A stretch of 64,000 nucleotides of DNA from Zygnema cylindricum (Eukaryota; Streptophyta; Zygnematophyceae; Zygnematales; Zygnemataceae), in NCBI GenBank assembly GCA_037447655.1, contig JBBHKE010001895.1:173705-237704 (forward strand), in the 5' to 3' direction. Made by a program: the position numbers and the translations under genes. Under the pieces are notes generated by a model. That model did no database searches, was not told the DNA's origin, and saw only the letters and a program-made list of their open reading frames with translations. This document shows, piece by piece, positions 61,293-64,000 of the stretch. The number at the start of each line of letters is the position of its first letter. Position 1 is the first letter of the stretch.

Positions 61293-61786
61293 CACCCCGG
61301 TTGTCCTTTATGTACGGACATAATGTACGAAAACGTTTATCTTATCTCTATATAAATTTTTGACCTTTGGTCGTCTGTTTGAAATCCTTTAAATAGGCCG
61401 ACGTCTGCAGCTCTGAACAGCGTGTCCCTGGGCCGACGTCAGCAAAAGGGTAACTCTGTCCTAGACCGACATGAGCAAACGGGTAACTTTGTCCCTCAGG
61501 CGACCTCACCGATCGGGTAACTTTCAAAGTACTTGTCGGCAATCGTTTTTGACCGTCAGATCTTGGCTCTTCGACCTTATCGATGAAAATAGATAAAGTC
61601 GCCATCTTGCACTAACGAGTTGTATCATTCGTTCGGGACCGTCCGATAATTAAATGTTGGCAGTTCAGAAGCTAGCCTTTCTTTTCAACAAGTACGATTG
61701 CTGTTAATTCTTTGCTCTATTTTAAAAGAAGGCAGAAATTGTTTTAACACAATTACACTATATATTAAAAAGTACAAAATATTACT
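61293..61786. other. Spacer with a GGCCGACGTC-type short tandem
   Basis: Three similar units of about 35-40 bp (C..GACCGACRTSAGCAAA.GGGTAACT(C/T)TGTCC) lie at about 61430-61525. No gene was seen. Confidence 0.5.
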
Positions 61787-62564
61787 GTTGTGTATCGGTA
61801 AAAAACTTATCGCGATAACACCGATACCGATAGTTATCGGTTATCGAACGGTCAGAGGTTCCGATATATCGGTCTGGGACCAACAAATTCCATATCGGCG
61901 ATAACTTTTTAAAAATATAGTATGCATACAATAGTACTACATAACATACTGTATTATATAATTTTCATTATATAGCGTGGAATGCCACGTATAAGAATTT
62001 GTTCCGCGTATCTATTTAACTGAAAATCTTTACGGACAGCGCTGCACATAAACGTCGACAAATATAAGTTAATACTTTATTGTTATAAAACTATACTATC
62101 GAAACGAAAAAAATAAAATACATTGTAAAATTTCTGAATCAAACTTTTTCCAAAAAAAGACGAACAGACTGAAAGAAGCAGACGAACACACCTGTCAGAC
62201 TGCCGCCATTTCCAGACGCCATATTTTGAAAATTCTGGCAGCAGGAATTTTGAAAACCCCCTTAAATTAGGAATAATGATGGAAAATTCGCGATTTTTTA
62301 CCGGAATCGGGAGTAAGGGGGTCCGCTGCGCGTCCGGGGAATACGACGTACAGTTGCGTGTACATGCCGTACATTTATCTGTACGGTCCGTACAGATATC
62401 GCCGATAGTTATCGTTATCGGCATTATCGCCGATAAGTACCCGATATTATCGGCTACTTATCGGCGATAAGACCGATGTCGATATATCGTACCAATATAT
62501 CGATTATCGCGAACCCGAAAAAAGGTCCATATCGGTTATCGGTAAATCTTTACCGATACACAAC
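61787..62564. mobile_element. Best-preserved TATCGG palindrome-rich element (778 bp)
   Basis: The left end is GTTGTGTATCGGTAAA and the right end, inverted, TTTACCGATACACAAC. It is flanked by ACT on both sides (61784-61786 and 62565-62567). TATCGGCGATA, CCGATATATCGG and GATATATCG palindromes crowd the outer 150 bp on each side. The interior has no transposase. It is probably a non-autonomous DNA element of unassigned superfamily. Confidence 0.72.
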
Positions 62565-62750
62565 ACTACAAAATATACTGTATCATAAACGTATAATACG
62601 AAATCCACACTGAGCATCTCATAGTTGATGTCAAATTTGATGTATATGGACAGAAACATGTGTAAGGTACATCCGACATCATGAGCCCCTTTAAGAGTCG
62701 GAAGAAATTAAGAAAACGACACGTGCATCAAAGATAATACAAACGTCAAC

Positions 62751-63327
62751 TACACCGTGAATCGTTATTACTGTTGAGAAATTATTAGTGTTAAAAAACA
62801 ATTAGCGTTATTAACACTAATTACAATTATATTTTTTTTGAAAAAAATGTTTAATACTAATTGATCATTAATTATTATTTTGGTGCAAGAGATTTGCCAT
62901 CAGGATCTTCACAGTAAAATAGGTAAAAGTACAAAGATTGAACAAATCGTACACTGTCGCGTCCTTTGACTCTAATTTTTTCATAACTCTAGTTTGGGTG
63001 TTCGCGCGAATAATTATTAGGCCACGCATATTTTTACACTAAAATAGGTACGATCTTATTATGTCTCTTATTTTGAGAGTAGTTTTACATGCGATCGCGA
63101 TTATTTTAATCCATGTTTCGCACTTTTATAATTAATACAATACCGTTTTGTGCGGACTGACAGGTGCGTACACCACACTATTCAATAATATCATAAATTA
63201 TAATTATGAACGCTAATTCTCTAGAACCATAATTAACGTAAAAGAAAATTTAGTATTATCAATTATACTTCGGGTTTTGGAATCAAAATTTGGGGGCACC
63301 GTTATAGAGTTCATAACTCTAATAACT
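62751..63327. mobile_element. TIR element interrupted by an LTR
   Basis: It starts TACACCGTGAATCGTTATTA. Near 63310 the expected right TIR begins (CTCTAATAAC) but is cut by the LTR start at 63328. The interior contains the GGTGCGTACACCACACTATTC block in inverse orientation. Confidence 0.7.
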
Positions 63328-64000
63328 GTTGTAATTTATATATCTTTATTTCAGTAGATAGGGCTAAAATAACTTATAATTTTTTCTAAGTAGTCTGTTG
63401 TAATACTTACCTTAATTAGTGCTACACTAGCAAAAGTACAATAAAGTATATTGTAATTTTACAAGGACACGTGTCGGCAAGAAAACGTATGCAGGTTTTA
63501 CGGAGTGGCGCTGACAATCAGCCACACGCGTCACGCAGTTGACGATTGGATTCACAGGATCGGACGAACGGAATTTGAACTGTGTATTCCGGAAATATAT
63601 GGTACGGTTCGACGGTATCATCGTCGATTGAATTTGTTCCAACGGATGAAATTCACCTGGGACCACAAGCGTGATTCACGAGGGACCACAAACGCGATTC
63701 ACGTGGGACCACAAGTGACGAAGCACTCAGGTGCTTCGTACTACACGACCACAGTCGGCTGGACTTTAGCGACTACCGCTGACTAAGTATCTGGAACGTT
63801 TCGTGTACGGTTCGATTTCTGAAAATATCTGAATAAACATTGTTTTGTAGTTTAGTGTAATACAAAATAGTGTTCCATTAATTAGGTTTTTGGAAAATAG
63901 TAATTAGGGTTTTTAAGGTACCAACGCTACGGTAAAGTACATGAAGGATACTTTGTCCTTTGTCAGGGTAATAACCGCAGTAACAGTTACCCAAATTTGT
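63328..64000 (+). repeat. Copia LTR in opposite orientation, runs off the window
   Basis: It starts TGTTGTAATTTATATATC and follows the reverse complement of 60299-61292 to the end of the window, including GACGAAGCACTCAGGTGCTTC at 63718. Whether it is a solo LTR or the start of a full element cannot be seen. Confidence 0.85.

Noticed and set aside
63427-63786. Open frames on both strands at the right edge
   Set aside because: They lie inside a copia LTR, and a similar frame appears in the LTR at 60930-61168.

Overview
This window reads as nuclear DNA of a green plant or streptophyte alga. The genes are split by many GT-AG introns. One intronless gene encodes a plastid-targeted SecE with a transit peptide. 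The rest is dense with plant-type transposons (hAT, Ty1/copia, TIR elements). A charophyte such as Chara would fit the long repeat-filled introns, but the sequence alone does not fix the species. There are no operons, ribosome binding sites or CRISPR arrays.

Left part (1-11391): the 3' exons of a TatD-family metal-dependent hydrolase, a foldback repeat, and then a 5.4 kb composite of two pseudogenic segmental-duplication blocks. Block A (about 4930-8700) is an inverted, decayed copy of part of the NAA20 gene. Block B (about 8705-10300) is a direct, decayed copy of part of an unrecognised minus-strand gene. Both parents lie at 33.9-43.9 kb. The plastid SecE gene follows on the minus strand.

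Middle (11392-24400): a transposon nest. A hAT element with a perfect 14 bp TIR and 8 bp target duplication carries a broken transposase. It sits in the end of another repeat, followed by many copies of a TIR family with ends TACACCGCGAATCG. These include a 714 bp near-identical direct repeat, a nested Harbinger-like element, and a recurrent small reading frame with a KSRSHVFVRQP motif. An element rich in TATCGGCGATA palindromes also occurs here.

Genes at 24.4-44.4 kb: NDC80/HEC1 (outer kinetochore, 6 exons, 605 aa modelled); an unrecognised 753-aa Ser/Pro-rich protein on the minus strand (5 exons with consistent splice phases); and NAA20, the NatB catalytic N-acetyltransferase (6 exons, 174 aa modelled). 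The last two are divergently arranged over a 1.3 kb gap. These are housekeeping genes without an evident shared pathway.

Right part (44.4-64 kb): repeat-dominated. It has further TIR and palindrome-rich elements, a 120 bp tandem array, three LTR-like repeats, a tRNA-like sequence, a truncated copia, a complete but decayed copia with two LTRs (minus strand), and a third LTR on the plus strand that enters a TIR element and leaves the window. Exon borders were placed by eye from splice signals, reading phase and protein similarity; no alignment was run.
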